Below the pieces are notes generated by a model. The model saw only the letters and a program-made list of their open reading frames with translations, searched no databases and had not been told where the DNA came from. DNA of 24,659 bases from Oribacterium sp. (lineage in GTDB: Bacteria; Bacillota_A; Clostridia; Lachnospirales; Lachnospiraceae): assembly GCA_017940955.1 (NCBI GenBank), contig JAGAXP010000101.1, positions 1 to 24,659 of the forward strand. The letters run 5' to 3'. This document shows, one piece after another, positions 6,547 to 14,701 of this stretch. A program made the translations under genes and the position numbers. The stretch's first letter is position 1, and every line of letters begins with the position of its first letter.

Positions 6547-6589
6547 AAAAAATAATGTAGTTCATGAATAGTCAAAAAAAGGTGAGTAG

Positions 6590-6688
6590 ATGATTTATAG
6601 TAAAAATATTGTTTTAAAAAATGGAAAAAGTGCATTGCTTTGAAATGGAGATGAACAAGATGGCAGGGAAGTTTATGATAGGATGTAG
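6590..6688 (+). pseudogene. GNAT acetyltransferase, N-terminal fragment with internal stop
   Basis: From ATG at 6590 (AAAGGTGAG just upstream) the frame reads MIYSKNIVLKNGKSALL, a TGA stop, then NGDEQDGREVYDRM and a second stop. LKNGKxALLRN followed by E..DG.EVYD is the opening of a common clostridial GNAT N-acetyltransferase subfamily of about 170 residues; the TGA falls where that family has Arg, consistent with one point mutation. All of the acetyl-CoA binding region is absent. The sequence breaks directly into a different gene remnant. Confidence 0.6.
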
Positions 6689-6831
6689 CAAATACTCTTG
6701 ATGGTAACACGAAGGGCGGGATTTACGAGTGTGCCATAGCTGATGCGTTGCACAAGAAGGTATCTAGTCTTGAAATCATTGTAAAACGGATAAAAAGGAA
6801 CCAACTTAAAGGAAATGCTTATAACCAATGA
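6682..6831 (+). pseudogene. DUF4143-type AAA ATPase, internal fragment
   Basis: The frame reads GNTKGGIYECAIADALHKK, matching the block in which DUF4143 ATP-binding proteins have N-x-G-x-IYE-x-x-(V/I)A-x-x-L just before their PD-(D/E)xK-like C-terminal strands. No Walker motifs, no start and no recognisable end remain; the last 20 residues no longer look family-like. It abuts the GNAT fragment with no spacer. Confidence 0.5.
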
Positions 6832-6926
6832 TAGATATTTAATCTTATACAGCCTGCCTCATAAATAATAAAATATTATCAAAAATATACACTCTTTTAG
6901 AACGATGAAAGCAGGAAATCATATCT
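6832..6926. other. Leader of the SDR gene
   Basis: AT-rich, with no stem-loop or promoter I can defend. The only defined element is the GCAGGAAA-type ribosome site about 10 bases before the ATG at 6927. Confidence 0.4.
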
Positions 6927-7757
6927 ATGGATTATCAATTACAGGGAAAGACAGTAGTGGTAACAGGCGGAAGCAAGGGTATAGGCTATGCTATCGCCGG
7001 GGAATTTTTGAAGGAAGGTGCGACTGTCGTCTTTAATGCAAGAAAAGAAGATGAAGTCAATGAGGCAGTCGTGAACTTGAGTGAGACAAAGATTCCGGGA
7101 GAAACTCCGGACACTTTGAGAAAAAGAATACATGGAATTGTATCTGACGGAACCGATGAGAAAGCAGTATATGAGCTTGCGAAGTATGCGGCGAAGCAAA
7201 GTGTGGATGGCACCATAGCAGCCTGGGTCAACAACATTGGCACCAACAGAGCAAGAAAAGGCGAGGGTTATACAGAGGATGAACTTGATCATCTTATAGC
7301 AGCCAATTTCAAGTCAACAGTATTTGGAACACAGGCTGCATTTCAATATATGAAAAAGAATGGCGGCAGTATCGTCAATATCGCAAGTCTCGCCGCACGT
7401 GCAGCAACCACCGGGCGTTCGACTATATATGCCGCCATGAAAGCGGCGGTTGTACAGTATTCCAAAACCGTGGCAGGAGAGTATGGAGCCTATCAGGTGC
7501 GGGTTAATGCTCTCATGCCGGGGTATACATTGACCCCTCTCGTAGCGTCAACCTTCAGTAAAGAAGCTCTCGACAAACTTATGGAAAACAACCTTCTCGG
7601 ACGTATGGCAGAACCTGTGGAAGTTGCCAAAGCAGCGTTGTTTCTGGCAAGTCCCGTTTCATCATACATTACCGGAACATCACTTGAAATCTCAGGTGGA
7701 CATAACACAGTTCTGAACCCGCAATACGCATTTGAAAAAAGAAAAACTGAGCTGTAA
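6927..7757 (+). CDS. Short-chain dehydrogenase/reductase (SDR)
   Basis: This 276-residue classical SDR is complete. The nucleotide-binding motif TGGSKGIG is at residues 13-20, NNIG replaces the usual NNAG near 106, the catalytic Ser is Ser154 in VNIASLAA, and the YxxxK pair is Tyr168/Lys172 in IYAAMKAA. The C-terminal PGYTLTPL and GTSLEISGGH blocks are normal for NAD(P)H-dependent oxidoreductases related to 3-oxoacyl-ACP reductases and gluconate 5-dehydrogenases. The substrate cannot be assigned. An Asn-Ala-Arg after the second strand suggests NADP preference. It is flanked by gene remnants on both sides and seems monocistronic; it is one of few intact genes in this stretch. Confidence 0.9.
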   Translation: MDYQLQGKTVVVTGGSKGIGYAIAGEFLKEGATVVFNARKEDEVNEAVVNLSETKIPGETPDTLRKRIHGIVSDGTDEKAVYELAKYAAKQSVDGTIAAWVNNIGTNRARKGEGYTEDELDHLIAANFKSTVFGTQAAFQYMKKNGGSIVNIASLAARAATTGRSTIYAAMKAAVVQYSKTVAGEYGAYQVRVNALMPGYTLTPLVASTFSKEALDKLMENNLLGRMAEPVEVAKAALFLASPVSSYITGTSLEISGGHNTVLNPQYAFEKRKTEL

Positions 7758-8202
7758 TGTCATATAAAATTGGTTCATTGATCATTAGTCATCAAGGTAG
7801 AATCAGAACAGTGCATCACAGGCACAGTTTCGTTGTCAGATGTCGCAATAAAATATGAGAATAAATCCTTCCAATGGGTCCGAAAAAGGTATTGGCGCTA
7901 TAAACATTACTGTTTTTCGGAAATAATATACTGAAATTGTTTTTAACATGTAACTGAAAATGTAGAATTGGCAGTATAATTCCTTATGAGATGTATAAAA
8001 AGCTTATAGTGAGCTATCAGAAGACATTGAATACCTTTACTTGACTTGCTGAAGCTTTGATCAGAAGAGATACTCTGCAGCTTAAGGATCATGAAAAGAC
8101 AGACTGACCCTGGTCAATGTTTGATCCCTGAATTCAGGCAGGAAAGGTATGATACTGTTTTCCCGACAGATTGCAAGAAGGCTTTTGCAAGGATTGGTGT
8201 AA
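7758..8202. other. Non-coding stretch with decayed coding traces
   Basis: No intact gene is seen. Short open runs look protein-like: VKVESEQCITG..VSLSDVAIKYENKSFQWVR region at about 7790-7935, and QERYDTVFPTDCKKAFARIG at about 8138-8197, both without starts. I cannot name either. TCCGAAAAA near 7879 recurs inverted as TTTTTCGGA about 25 bp later, a weak hairpin. The region fits the remnant-rich character of its surroundings. Confidence 0.4.
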
Positions 8203-9630
8203 TCACTTAGTTCTTTCGGCATGCATTCGTTTCTTGTTTTCATACATCTTGTTATCTGCCCGTTTAAAAACGTTTACTGCGCTTGCATCTTTTTCACAAT
8301 CATACGTGGCATAGCCGATCGCAGCTGACACAGCCTCCCAAGGAGAAAGCTTATTGTTTTCTGCCAATGCTGAAAGCTTATTGTTGAATCTTTCAATGAG
8401 GGCTTCAATATTATTAAGGTCCTGGTCCTTCAGGATTATGGCAAATTCGTCACCGCCTATCCTGAAGACAGGAGAGCGGGAAAATATATTGCAAACTATA
8501 TGACAAATGTTCTTAATAGCTTCATTACCCTTTTCGTGACCATAAGTATCATTGATGTTTTTTAGATAATTAAGATCAACGACTCCGATTCCAAATTCAG
8601 TTTGTCCAAGCTTAAGGTTTCGTTCAAGGCTTTTGATTTCATTGTCATATGCAGTTTTGTTTCTTATTCCGGTTAGTGAATCACGGTTTGCAAGAGCTTC
8701 CAGCTGAGAGTTCTTATCCTGCATGTCACTTAATATTTTTTCTTTGTCAATCAGGTCAGAGGCATAATCTCTGATATCCTCAACCATAGAGAAGATGGAG
8801 ACTGACAGGGACTCAATTTCATCATGGGTATGTATATCAAGTTCATCCATAACAAGTTCTGATACAGGAGCAGGCTTTCGGCACTTGTCTTCAATTTTGC
8901 CGGTTGCATTTTCAAGGTTTCGTATAGGCTTGACTATCCGCTTGTTATACCATCTATTGAGTGCTAAAACAAGAAGAAGACCTGCGATAAGTGCAACTAT
9001 GAATGTCGCAAGCGCATATGTATAGGCTGCTTTATATATGTCATCAATAAGGATATCACCACAAATTACCGCAACGGGTTCTCCTTTTGAATTTATAAGA
9101 GGACGAATTGCGGTATATATCTTCCCAAAGTCAGTATCATTTCTAAAATAAGTGACAGTTGTATCAGTGTCCATGCGATGCAGGTACTCAAGGGCTACAT
9201 CCCTTGGATAAGCATCTCCGGTATAGTTTCCAAGATCGGTAAGCTCATCTTCTTCATATGTCTTTTCGTATAAAGTATATGCAGCTAAGACATCCATCAT
9301 GTTGTCCGGAGGATCAGCTCTTAACGGCTTAATTACATATACAAAAAACAGGTCATGGGTTTCCTTGAGATTATTGGCAAGAGTCTGAAGCTCATTATAA
9401 CTATCGGATTTGACACCGGTGCGTATACATTGTTCAAGGTCATCAACGTCTATGCAGCTGCTCAGAAAGTTGATGGCATCTCCGGCGTAGTTCTGATATC
9501 TGCTTATCATATCTCTTCTGTAAATTTCAAAGCACAAAGAACCCACAGAAAGGGATATGAATATAACAATGATTACGCTGATGCGGATAAGTGATTTTTG
9601 CAGAGAATTATTTGCTTTTTGATCTGACAT
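8203..9630 (-). CDS. Membrane diguanylate cyclase (Cache-like sensor, HAMP, GGDEF)
   Basis: The 475-residue protein makes cyclic di-GMP from two GTP. It has a transmembrane helix near residues 15-37, an extracellular Cache-like sensor region (about 38-205, containing YVIKPLR and VAVICGDILIDDI), a second helix near 212-233, a HAMP-type linker, and a GGDEF domain from about 315. The signature RIGGDEFAII is intact, as are DSLTGIRNK and DLNYLKNINDTYGH. The inhibitory RxxD site upstream of GGDEF is absent (FSRSP there), so product feedback inhibition is not expected. The ATG at 9630 is used because AGGAG is 8 bases upstream; an ATG 30 bases earlier has no such site. An EAL phosphodiesterase is encoded 2.2 kb away on the same strand, the likely counterpart enzyme. 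Confidence 0.93.
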   Translation of the reverse strand: MSDQKANNSLQKSLIRISVIIVIFISLSVGSLCFEIYRRDMISRYQNYAGDAINFLSSCIDVDDLEQCIRTGVKSDSYNELQTLANNLKETHDLFFVYVIKPLRADPPDNMMDVLAAYTLYEKTYEEDELTDLGNYTGDAYPRDVALEYLHRMDTDTTVTYFRNDTDFGKIYTAIRPLINSKGEPVAVICGDILIDDIYKAAYTYALATFIVALIAGLLLVLALNRWYNKRIVKPIRNLENATGKIEDKCRKPAPVSELVMDELDIHTHDEIESLSVSIFSMVEDIRDYASDLIDKEKILSDMQDKNSQLEALANRDSLTGIRNKTAYDNEIKSLERNLKLGQTEFGIGVVDLNYLKNINDTYGHEKGNEAIKNICHIVCNIFSRSPVFRIGGDEFAIILKDQDLNNIEALIERFNNKLSALAENNKLSPWEAVSAAIGYATYDCEKDASAVNVFKRADNKMYENKKRMHAERTK

Positions 9631-10014
9631 AGACGTGTCTCCTGTGTACATATTATACACTACTCTGGTTTACAATGTAATGTAATACAGGCATCTGACT
9701 CAAATAAAAGCTTTATAAACAAAAAGCATGTGCTTCATGTTTACAGGAAGTTTATATATTACGATGCATATTAAATGTTACTCTATAAATGCAGACGTTT
9801 GCATTCATTTTTAGGCTGTAGAGTAATAATTATTATAATTGTACCAAATCTTTAGTGCGATAGCTATTCTACACTGAGAGTCTTCGCAGGCATTTTTTTT
9901 AAAATAAAAAAACAGAGATAAACATTTAAATTTTGTATTGTTAAGCTTCCGCGTCTGACAAACGATAATCACCGAAACCTCTGCTATGTCAGTTGTTTAT
10001 CTTTCATCTGTTAA
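9631..10014. other. Non-coding region upstream of the diguanylate cyclase
   Basis: No gene is seen. A TATAAT on the minus strand at 9652-9657 could be the -10 of the cyclase promoter, with a poor -35. A nested inverted repeat lies at 9778-9826: TTACTCTA against TAGAGTAA, with AATGCA/TGCATT inside. A T8 tract near 9893 followed by A-rich DNA has no convincing stem. The rest is AT-rich and featureless to me. Confidence 0.4.
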
Positions 10015-10320
10015 TTATTATTCGATGTACTAGTTTATCCTGACCTTACATACGAAGGAGGTCTCGAAACCGAACCTACTGATAGTCTTATTTATGTTCC
10101 GGTTCCAAACGGAAGCAAATATGATGAGCAGATCTTTTCTTTCTGCTATAACAATGCAAAAAATGCAACAGAAATCTCAGCATATTTAGGTGTGAGTGAT
10201 TCTACTTATTTCAGAAGTAAAGTTCTTAAGAATCTTGTTGAAAATGAGTATCTCATACTAAGCAGCGAAGGAAGAATAAAATATTATAAAACAAACCATA
10301 ACAATGTAGAATTAGGCTAA
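10015..10320 (+). pseudogene. C-terminal winged-helix remnant, 5' truncated
   Basis: The frame is open for 101 codons with no usable start and ends at TAA 10318. It reads QIFSFCYNNAKNATEISAYL, then GVSDSTYFRSKVLKNLVEN and YLILSSEGRIKYYKT: a three-helix winged helix such as is found at the C-terminus of AlbA_2/Schlafen-type ATP-binding regulators, with ISAYLGVSDSTYFR as the probable recognition element. The front of the gene is lost; the frame is closed by a stop at 10012. The family link is a guess from the wHTH pattern. Confidence 0.5.
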
Positions 10321-10478
10321 TGGATGGTGTGAAGTGGATGTTGGATATTCAGTAAGAAAATGGCGGTGAAGGTATCCACTGTTGGGGCAGCAATAAGTTC
10401 CCCGAGAACTTCACTGTTTTTTTAAAAGTTATGGAGACGAAACGATAAACCTACAATATAATTTGAACATGTGGTTGA
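10321..10478. other. Spacer with weak terminator-like hairpin
   Basis: Near 10400 AAGTTC and GAACTT flank a 5-base loop, followed after a few bases by T7: a weak rightward terminator-like element. A short frame beginning MAVKVSTVGAAISSP runs through it. Nothing else is recognisable. Confidence 0.3.
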
Positions 10479-10706
10479 TATCCGGCGGAGGTTGATGTTG
10501 CTTACCTTGTTGGGCATCACCACACCTTGAAAGAAATTGATGGCATAGATCATCAGATTTTGATTGAGGCGGATTACATAGCAAATGCCACGGAAAACGG
10601 GTACAGCCGGAAAAATATCGAGAATTTCATGAGTAAAATAATGAAAACAGAAAGCGGAAAAAAACTGGCACAGGACATATTTGTCTGTAAGAGAAGTCCC
10701 GCTTGA
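10479..10706 (+). pseudogene. HD-domain protein, C-terminal fragment
   Basis: The frame reads VAYLVGHHHTLKEIDGIDHQ, then ILIEADYIANATENGYS and ESGKKLAQDIFV, ending in TGA at 10704. HHHT..IDG.D.QIL.EAD is the C-terminal half of small HD-type phosphohydrolase-like proteins, including the Asp that completes the metal site; the N-terminal HD is missing and the frame is closed by a stop at 10476. It is a different gene from the HD part of the chimera at 11072. The same frame continues, past the stop, into a GNAT fragment. Confidence 0.6.
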
Positions 10707-10915
10707 AAGGATGAAGGAAAAATGGGCCTTGCCAGGGAGCTTGTTTTCAATTATTGCAGGAAAGAGCAGGCTCGCGGACGGAAGAGACTTGTACTGACAT
10801 GTCATAAGGAAAAGATAAAAATGTACAGGAAATTTGGATTCGATGACCTGGAGAGTCTGCATCCAATTGGGGCGGAGAAAAATGGCATGAGATGGAGATA
10901 AGGCTAAACTTCTAA
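10707..10915 (+). pseudogene. GNAT acetyltransferase, C-terminal fragment with frameshift
   Basis: From 10707 the frame reads GLARELVFNYCRKEQARGRK, then RLVLTCHKEKIKMYRKFGFDD. This is the last half of an arylalkylamine-type GNAT, starting just after the acetyl-CoA loop. After FGFDDLES the family sequence continues in another frame, SASNWGGEKWHEMEIRLNF and stop at 10915, whereas the original frame stops at 10899. A single-base insertion or deletion near 10855 explains both. It is a clear pseudogene: 5' truncated and frameshifted. Confidence 0.7.
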
Positions 10916-10935
10916 ATAAATTGAGGCGACAATGT

Positions 10936-11079
10936 ATGGGCAGTATCAGAACTAAGAGAATTTTCGAAGTGCCAGATGTAAATGATGGGATAAGGATACT
11001 TGTTGACCGGCTTTGGCCAAGGGGAATAAAGAAAGAATCAGCGGCAATTAATGCATGGGAAAAGGAATGTCATGAGTAG
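10936..11079 (+). pseudogene. DUF488 protein, N-terminal fragment
   Basis: From ATG at 10936 the frame reads GSIRTKRIFEVPDVNDGIRI and LVDRLWPRGIKKE, the opening of DUF488 (YeaO-like) proteins, normally about 115-120 residues with R(V/L)WPRG as hallmark. It goes to INAWEKE, then meets a stop at 11077 inside the first codons of the next gene, so two thirds are lost. The remaining tail supplies the ribosome site of the HD-YczE chimera. Confidence 0.75.
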
Positions 11080-11674
11080 ATTAAAAGAACTAAGAAAATA
11101 CATTGATAAGAAGCTTAACAAGATGGAAGATGAGGATAAAAGAACCGGTGCTATTTCCCATCTTTACGGAGTGTCACTGGCAGCTCAAATGATAGCGAAG
11201 AAAAGGAATCTTGATCCCGAACTTGCTGCTATGGCTGCTATGCTTCACGATATGCACGCTTATAAGACCGGTTCTTATGATGACCATGCGCATCTTGGCG
11301 CAGATTATGCAAGGAATGTTCTTACAAAACTTGAACTTACAACTTCTGAGGAAACTGACATTATATGCTCAGCAATCTATCACCATGATGATAAGCTGAA
11401 TGTAGACGGTCCCAGGGATACACTCTTGGTCGCCCTTACTAAAAGAGCCAGGAAGATTCCAATTGGAGCAGTGAGTATAGCACTCCTGAGTATCGCGACT
11501 CTCGTAGGATGGATACTTGGAGGGCCTGTAGGCATCGGTACACTTATCTGTGCTTTTGCAACAGGACCTATAATGCAGATGGCTTTTTCATCTGTGAAAT
11601 TTGATGCAACACATGTACACCATCAGCATCTTGCGTATTCAATGAAGGTGTTTATGGATAATAAGCCTGCATAA
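11072..11674 (+). CDS. In-frame chimera: HD phosphohydrolase N-terminus joined to YczE membrane C-terminus
   Basis: Residues 1 to about 113 are the N-terminal half of an HD-type phosphohydrolase: AISHLYGVSLAAQMIAKKR, then AAMLHDMHAYKTGSYDDHA with the HD pair, then AIYHHDDKLNVDGP. From GPRDTLLVALTKR onward it is the C-terminal half of a YczE/YitT-type membrane protein, two helices with the family signature GWILGGPVGIGTLICAF. Neither half is complete: the HD part lacks its distal Asp region and YczE lacks its first three or so helices. The fusion stays in frame at DGPRD. AAGGAA about 8 bases before the ATG at 11072 supports expression. The natural reading is a deletion between two genes that kept the frame by chance. 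A functional new protein is possible but unproven. Confidence 0.75.
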   Translation: MSRLKELRKYIDKKLNKMEDEDKRTGAISHLYGVSLAAQMIAKKRNLDPELAAMAAMLHDMHAYKTGSYDDHAHLGADYARNVLTKLELTTSEETDIICSAIYHHDDKLNVDGPRDTLLVALTKRARKIPIGAVSIALLSIATLVGWILGGPVGIGTLICAFATGPIMQMAFSSVKFDATHVHHQHLAYSMKVFMDNKPA

Positions 11675-11698
11675 AAAAGGAAAGTAACGCTTACATAG

Positions 11699-11854
11699 AT
11701 AGTTCCTGAAGGAATCATTTTGATGCAGAAAATAACCGGAATTCTCGAGGAGTTCCAGAGTATCATTCTCAGCATCGTTACAAATTTTGTTATTCCGGTA
11801 CTTCCTATACTCATCGGAACTACAAAAGGGACAGACTTTCAAGTCTGTCCCTAA
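11699..11854 (+). pseudogene. SDF-family dicarboxylate/amino acid symporter, internal fragment
   Basis: The frame reads IVPEGIILMQKITGILEEFQ, then SIILSIVTNFVIPVLPILIG. This resembles a transmembrane segment of Na+/H+:dicarboxylate (SDF) symporters, where a LEAFQS..L...NFVIPLLP pattern occurs. It starts after a stop at 11696, has no valid start, and the end runs into a terminator hairpin. Only about 45 of some 400 residues remain. The match is to one helix, so moderate confidence. Confidence 0.45.
11828..11851 (-). terminator. Terminator of the EAL gene
   Basis: A perfect 10-bp stem (GGGACAGACT at 11828-11837 with 11842-11851) and a 4-base loop are followed on the minus strand by UUUUGU. It lies 31 bp past the EAL stop codon and cuts through the symporter remnant on the other strand. 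Confidence 0.8.
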
Positions 11855-11881
11855 ATCTTTTCAGGAAGTAAGAATGTATTC

Positions 11882-13804
11882 TTATTCAAGATTCTTCATA
11901 TATATCACAAATTCTTCAGCAGGAAGAGGTTTCGAGAAATAGTAACCCTGCTCGTAATCGCAGCCAAGTTCTTCCATTTTCTCCATCGTTTCCTGTGTTT
12001 CTATGCCTTCAACAACGATATCAATGTCAGAATGTTTAAAAAGTTTTATAAGATCAGGCAGAAATTTGGCTTTTCCTGCGATATACGATCTTACAAAAGA
12101 CATATCTATCTTTACAACATGGATCGGAAAATTCATAAGACTCGCCAGGTTAGCTGATCCCGTGCCAAAATCATCTAAAGATAGTTCGGAACCTTTGGAT
12201 CTGAATCCTGCGATCGTAAACTGTATCGCCTCATAATCTTCTATCATGGATTCTGTTATCTCAAAATCAAACATTTCCATAGGGATATGGTATCTTGCTG
12301 CTATCTCGGCAAAATCTCCTACCAGAGAGGGACTTATACACTGGATAGGGGAAAGATTGACATTTATAAAATGGATGCCAACCTCATTTGTATCGATAGA
12401 TGAAAGAAATATGCATACCTTTTCAAAAATCTGTCGCCCAATCTCGATGATATCTCCGTTTCTCTCAGCTATTCTGATGAATTCCAAAGGTGAAATGAAA
12501 CCAAGCTCCTCATCATATAATCTGGCAAGTGCCTCAGCCCCCATTACTTTTTTGCTGCTCACTGAGTAGATAGGCTGAAAGTAAACTTCAAATTTTTTCT
12601 CTTTCATAGCATTTTTTATTGCCATTTCGGTAGCTTTTTGTTTATTGGCACCATCCAGCATCGAAGATGAGAAAACATAATTATCTTTTCGGTTTTCCTC
12701 ATATGCGTTGGAAGGTCCATATCTTGAAATCTCACTGATAGGCATAGGATTATCTTGAGTCATGTAGTCAGGTATCAGCATCATGGAAATCTGAAGAGGT
12801 ACAGTTCTCTCTATAGCACGGAAAAAATCCGTATAATGTTTTTTCCAGGAACTAATGATAAAATCTTCTGACTTTATGCTTTTGTCTTTCATAAGAATGA
12901 TGTAATTGCCATTTCTTATGTAAAAATAATAACAGCCGGGATAAGTTCGTGACAGAAAATCTGATACGATCTTCACTTCAGAGTTTATCTGATTTGCTCC
13001 AAATATAATCTTATTGGCTTCGTAATTGTTTATGGTCACTGCAATAATGCTAAATTTAATATGCTTATCCATAAGTTCCCTGCCTATACGGTTCAGGGCA
13101 TATTCATTCATGAAGTTCGTACGATGTTCTCTGTATAGATCAGGATTCTCAGCCGTAAGGTATATGATCAGTATAGCCAGCAAACTGAAAAAACTCATGA
13201 TGATCACATGATGAAATTGTTTACGTATAAGTATACCTATAAACAGAATTAAATTAAAAGTCAAAAGACCCGTGCGCATCCTGACATTTATTTTTTTCCA
13301 ATTCCCTGCAACTACCAAAGCTGACAGTATGAGATAAAAATAAGTACTGAAATAAACGATGTCATAGCAAACACCGCTATGATAACCTGTATCATTGATA
13401 GTGAAGATCAATGATGTCCATGGAGTCGATAAAGTCATGAGACATCCGATGAGCATCGGTAATGCTGTAATTATAGAGAAAGGGTTATTGACACTGACAA
13501 AAATGTTAGTGGATTCTGCGGTATAAGCCCAAAGCGACCATCCACGCAGAAAAAATGCCAGAAAGAATGCCATGTTCAGCCCGTAAACTATCCATAGAGG
13601 AACCACTGACCATATTTCGATCACTTCACAGGCTGCTATATCTGTAATCGTCATGATAAAATTGGTAAGCATGGCAAACCAAAAGTAGTAACTTTGTTTA
13701 GTAGGAAGATTCTCTCTCAGCCCGTAAAAAACTATAAGTATCAGCTGAATAGGAATCGTTGATAAAGCGTAATCATAATTATAACTGCCGATCCATGTGA
13801 ACAT
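11882..13804 (-). CDS. Membrane c-di-GMP phosphodiesterase (7TM-like region, degenerate GGDEF, EAL)
   Basis: This 640-residue protein should hydrolyse cyclic di-GMP to pGpG. Residues 1 to about 215 hold seven or eight hydrophobic helices, a membrane sensor. About 235-350 is a degenerate GGDEF-like domain: where GGDEF should be it reads RNGNYIIL, so no cyclase activity is expected. From about 390 is a full EAL domain: FQPIYSV, GAEALARL (the EAL motif), INVNLSPIQC, FEITESMIED, LDDFGTGSANLASL and VVEGIETQE, holding the known metal and base residues. The start is ATG 13804 with AGAGGA 7 bases upstream. It stands alone, ends at its own terminator, and is an apparent antagonist of the GGDEF protein at 8203-9630. 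Confidence 0.93.
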   Translation of the reverse strand: MFTWIGSYNYDYALSTIPIQLILIVFYGLRENLPTKQSYYFWFAMLTNFIMTITDIAACEVIEIWSVVPLWIVYGLNMAFFLAFFLRGWSLWAYTAESTNIFVSVNNPFSIITALPMLIGCLMTLSTPWTSLIFTINDTGYHSGVCYDIVYFSTYFYLILSALVVAGNWKKINVRMRTGLLTFNLILFIGILIRKQFHHVIIMSFFSLLAILIIYLTAENPDLYREHRTNFMNEYALNRIGRELMDKHIKFSIIAVTINNYEANKIIFGANQINSEVKIVSDFLSRTYPGCYYFYIRNGNYIILMKDKSIKSEDFIISSWKKHYTDFFRAIERTVPLQISMMLIPDYMTQDNPMPISEISRYGPSNAYEENRKDNYVFSSSMLDGANKQKATEMAIKNAMKEKKFEVYFQPIYSVSSKKVMGAEALARLYDEELGFISPLEFIRIAERNGDIIEIGRQIFEKVCIFLSSIDTNEVGIHFINVNLSPIQCISPSLVGDFAEIAARYHIPMEMFDFEITESMIEDYEAIQFTIAGFRSKGSELSLDDFGTGSANLASLMNFPIHVVKIDMSFVRSYIAGKAKFLPDLIKLFKHSDIDIVVEGIETQETMEKMEELGCDYEQGYYFSKPLPAEEFVIYMKNLE

Positions 13805-14001
13805 ATTTTATCCTCTGAGGCGCCAAACGGTTCATAAACATACTATCTCACAAGCTTAAGATCCCATCATATTCCCTGTATGAGGATTTCTTAAACAGTA
13901 GACTGATTTCGGATTTTTTTATATCATTATTTTCTTCGTCTGCATTTACATAAATACTATCTAATTTTGGATAATTTTACAATAGATATAAAAAGCAAGT
14001 G

Positions 14002-14190
14002 TCACAGTTCTATCATGATCCGGTTCTTATCCCCAGCCCTGACACAGCTTATATTTTTATACATTGTCTTAAGGATGGTGACACCGAGTCCGTTATCATC
14101 CTTAACAAATGGATCATATACTTTACCTCCAGAAGTAATGGCAAGTTCCGTTATTCCTTTTGATTCCGTTGAAATGGTACACGGTACTTC
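14002..14190 (-). pseudogene. RsbW-like ATPase (HATPase_c), C-terminal fragment
   Basis: On the minus strand the frame reads ELAITSGGKVYDPF, NGLGVTILKTMYKNISCVR and NRIMIEL before the TGA. GGxxYDPF, then GLG, then a final strand is the end of anti-sigma-factor-type histidine-kinase-like ATPases (RsbW/SpoIIAB group, about 140 residues). The N-terminal Asn box is gone and a stop closes the frame at 14191. It is a 5'-truncated relic; between it and the EAL gene (13805-14001) I see only AT-rich leader DNA. Confidence 0.6.
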
Positions 14191-14353
14191 TTATAGATTT
14201 GATATATAATATAAGAATGATTTATCGATAATGATTTACGTGTAATAATAACGATCTTAAATGCCAATGATGAATTCGTAGCAAAAAAGATAATAGACGA
14301 TAAGCTTTGCGATGAAGTGCATATATAAAGGGCTTATGAAGAAGGGAAAGAAA

Positions 14354-14548
14354 ATGTTTTTATCTGAAGTGGATTATGAAAAGTATCCTGAGGTAAAGCA
14401 AAAGTATAGGCTGCCTCTTCATGCTAACTGGGGAGGACATCATGTTCACTTTGGAAGTGGAGTATATGCCAATAGTAATCTTACCCTGGTGGATGATCCA
14501 AAGTACCCGGATTCGCATATTAGAGCAAAGTTTATACCATACTATTAG
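14354..14548 (+). pseudogene. Maltose/galactoside O-acetyltransferase, N-terminal fragment
   Basis: From ATG 14354 (AAGGG about 8 bases upstream) it reads FLSEVDYEKYPEVKQKYRLP and then HANWGGHHVHFGSGVYAN, NLTLVDD. These are the N-terminal helix and first left-handed-beta-helix coil of Maa/LacA/NodL hexapeptide acetyltransferases (about 190-210 residues). After LVDD, at about 14500, family sequence ends and unrelated codons lead to TAG at 14546. The catalytic His and nearly all hexapeptide coils are absent. Confidence 0.7.
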
Positions 14549-14650
14549 GGAGTGCTTTGTGAGTTTGCAGAATTACTTATATTTTTTGAGAATGATTCCG
14601 ATTTTCAGTATGTGGGTGTTATGCCATATCGGAAGTCCACAGTACGATGA
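14500..14650 (+). pseudogene. Unidentified coding fragment with internal stop
   Basis: Directly after the acetyltransferase break the same frame reads PKYPDSHIRAKFIPYY, a TAG stop, then GVLCEFAELLIFFENDSDFQ, YVGVMPYRKSTVR and TGA. The composition on both sides of the TAG is protein-like, so this may be the end of another gene with one nonsense mutation. I do not recognise the family. Confidence 0.3.
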
Positions 14651-14701
14651 TTAAGGCATTAACAGTAGGCAGCTATCTGTTTTATAGAAAGGATAACGAA
14701 C

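Noticed and set aside
10422..10862. Minus-strand 146-codon open frame
   Set aside because: It is the complement of the recognisable HD and GNAT fragments and has no family-like sequence or ribosome site.
6590..10915. The two GNAT fragments as halves of one split gene
   Set aside because: The N-terminal piece and the C-terminal piece belong to different GNAT subfamilies by motif, so they come from two genes.
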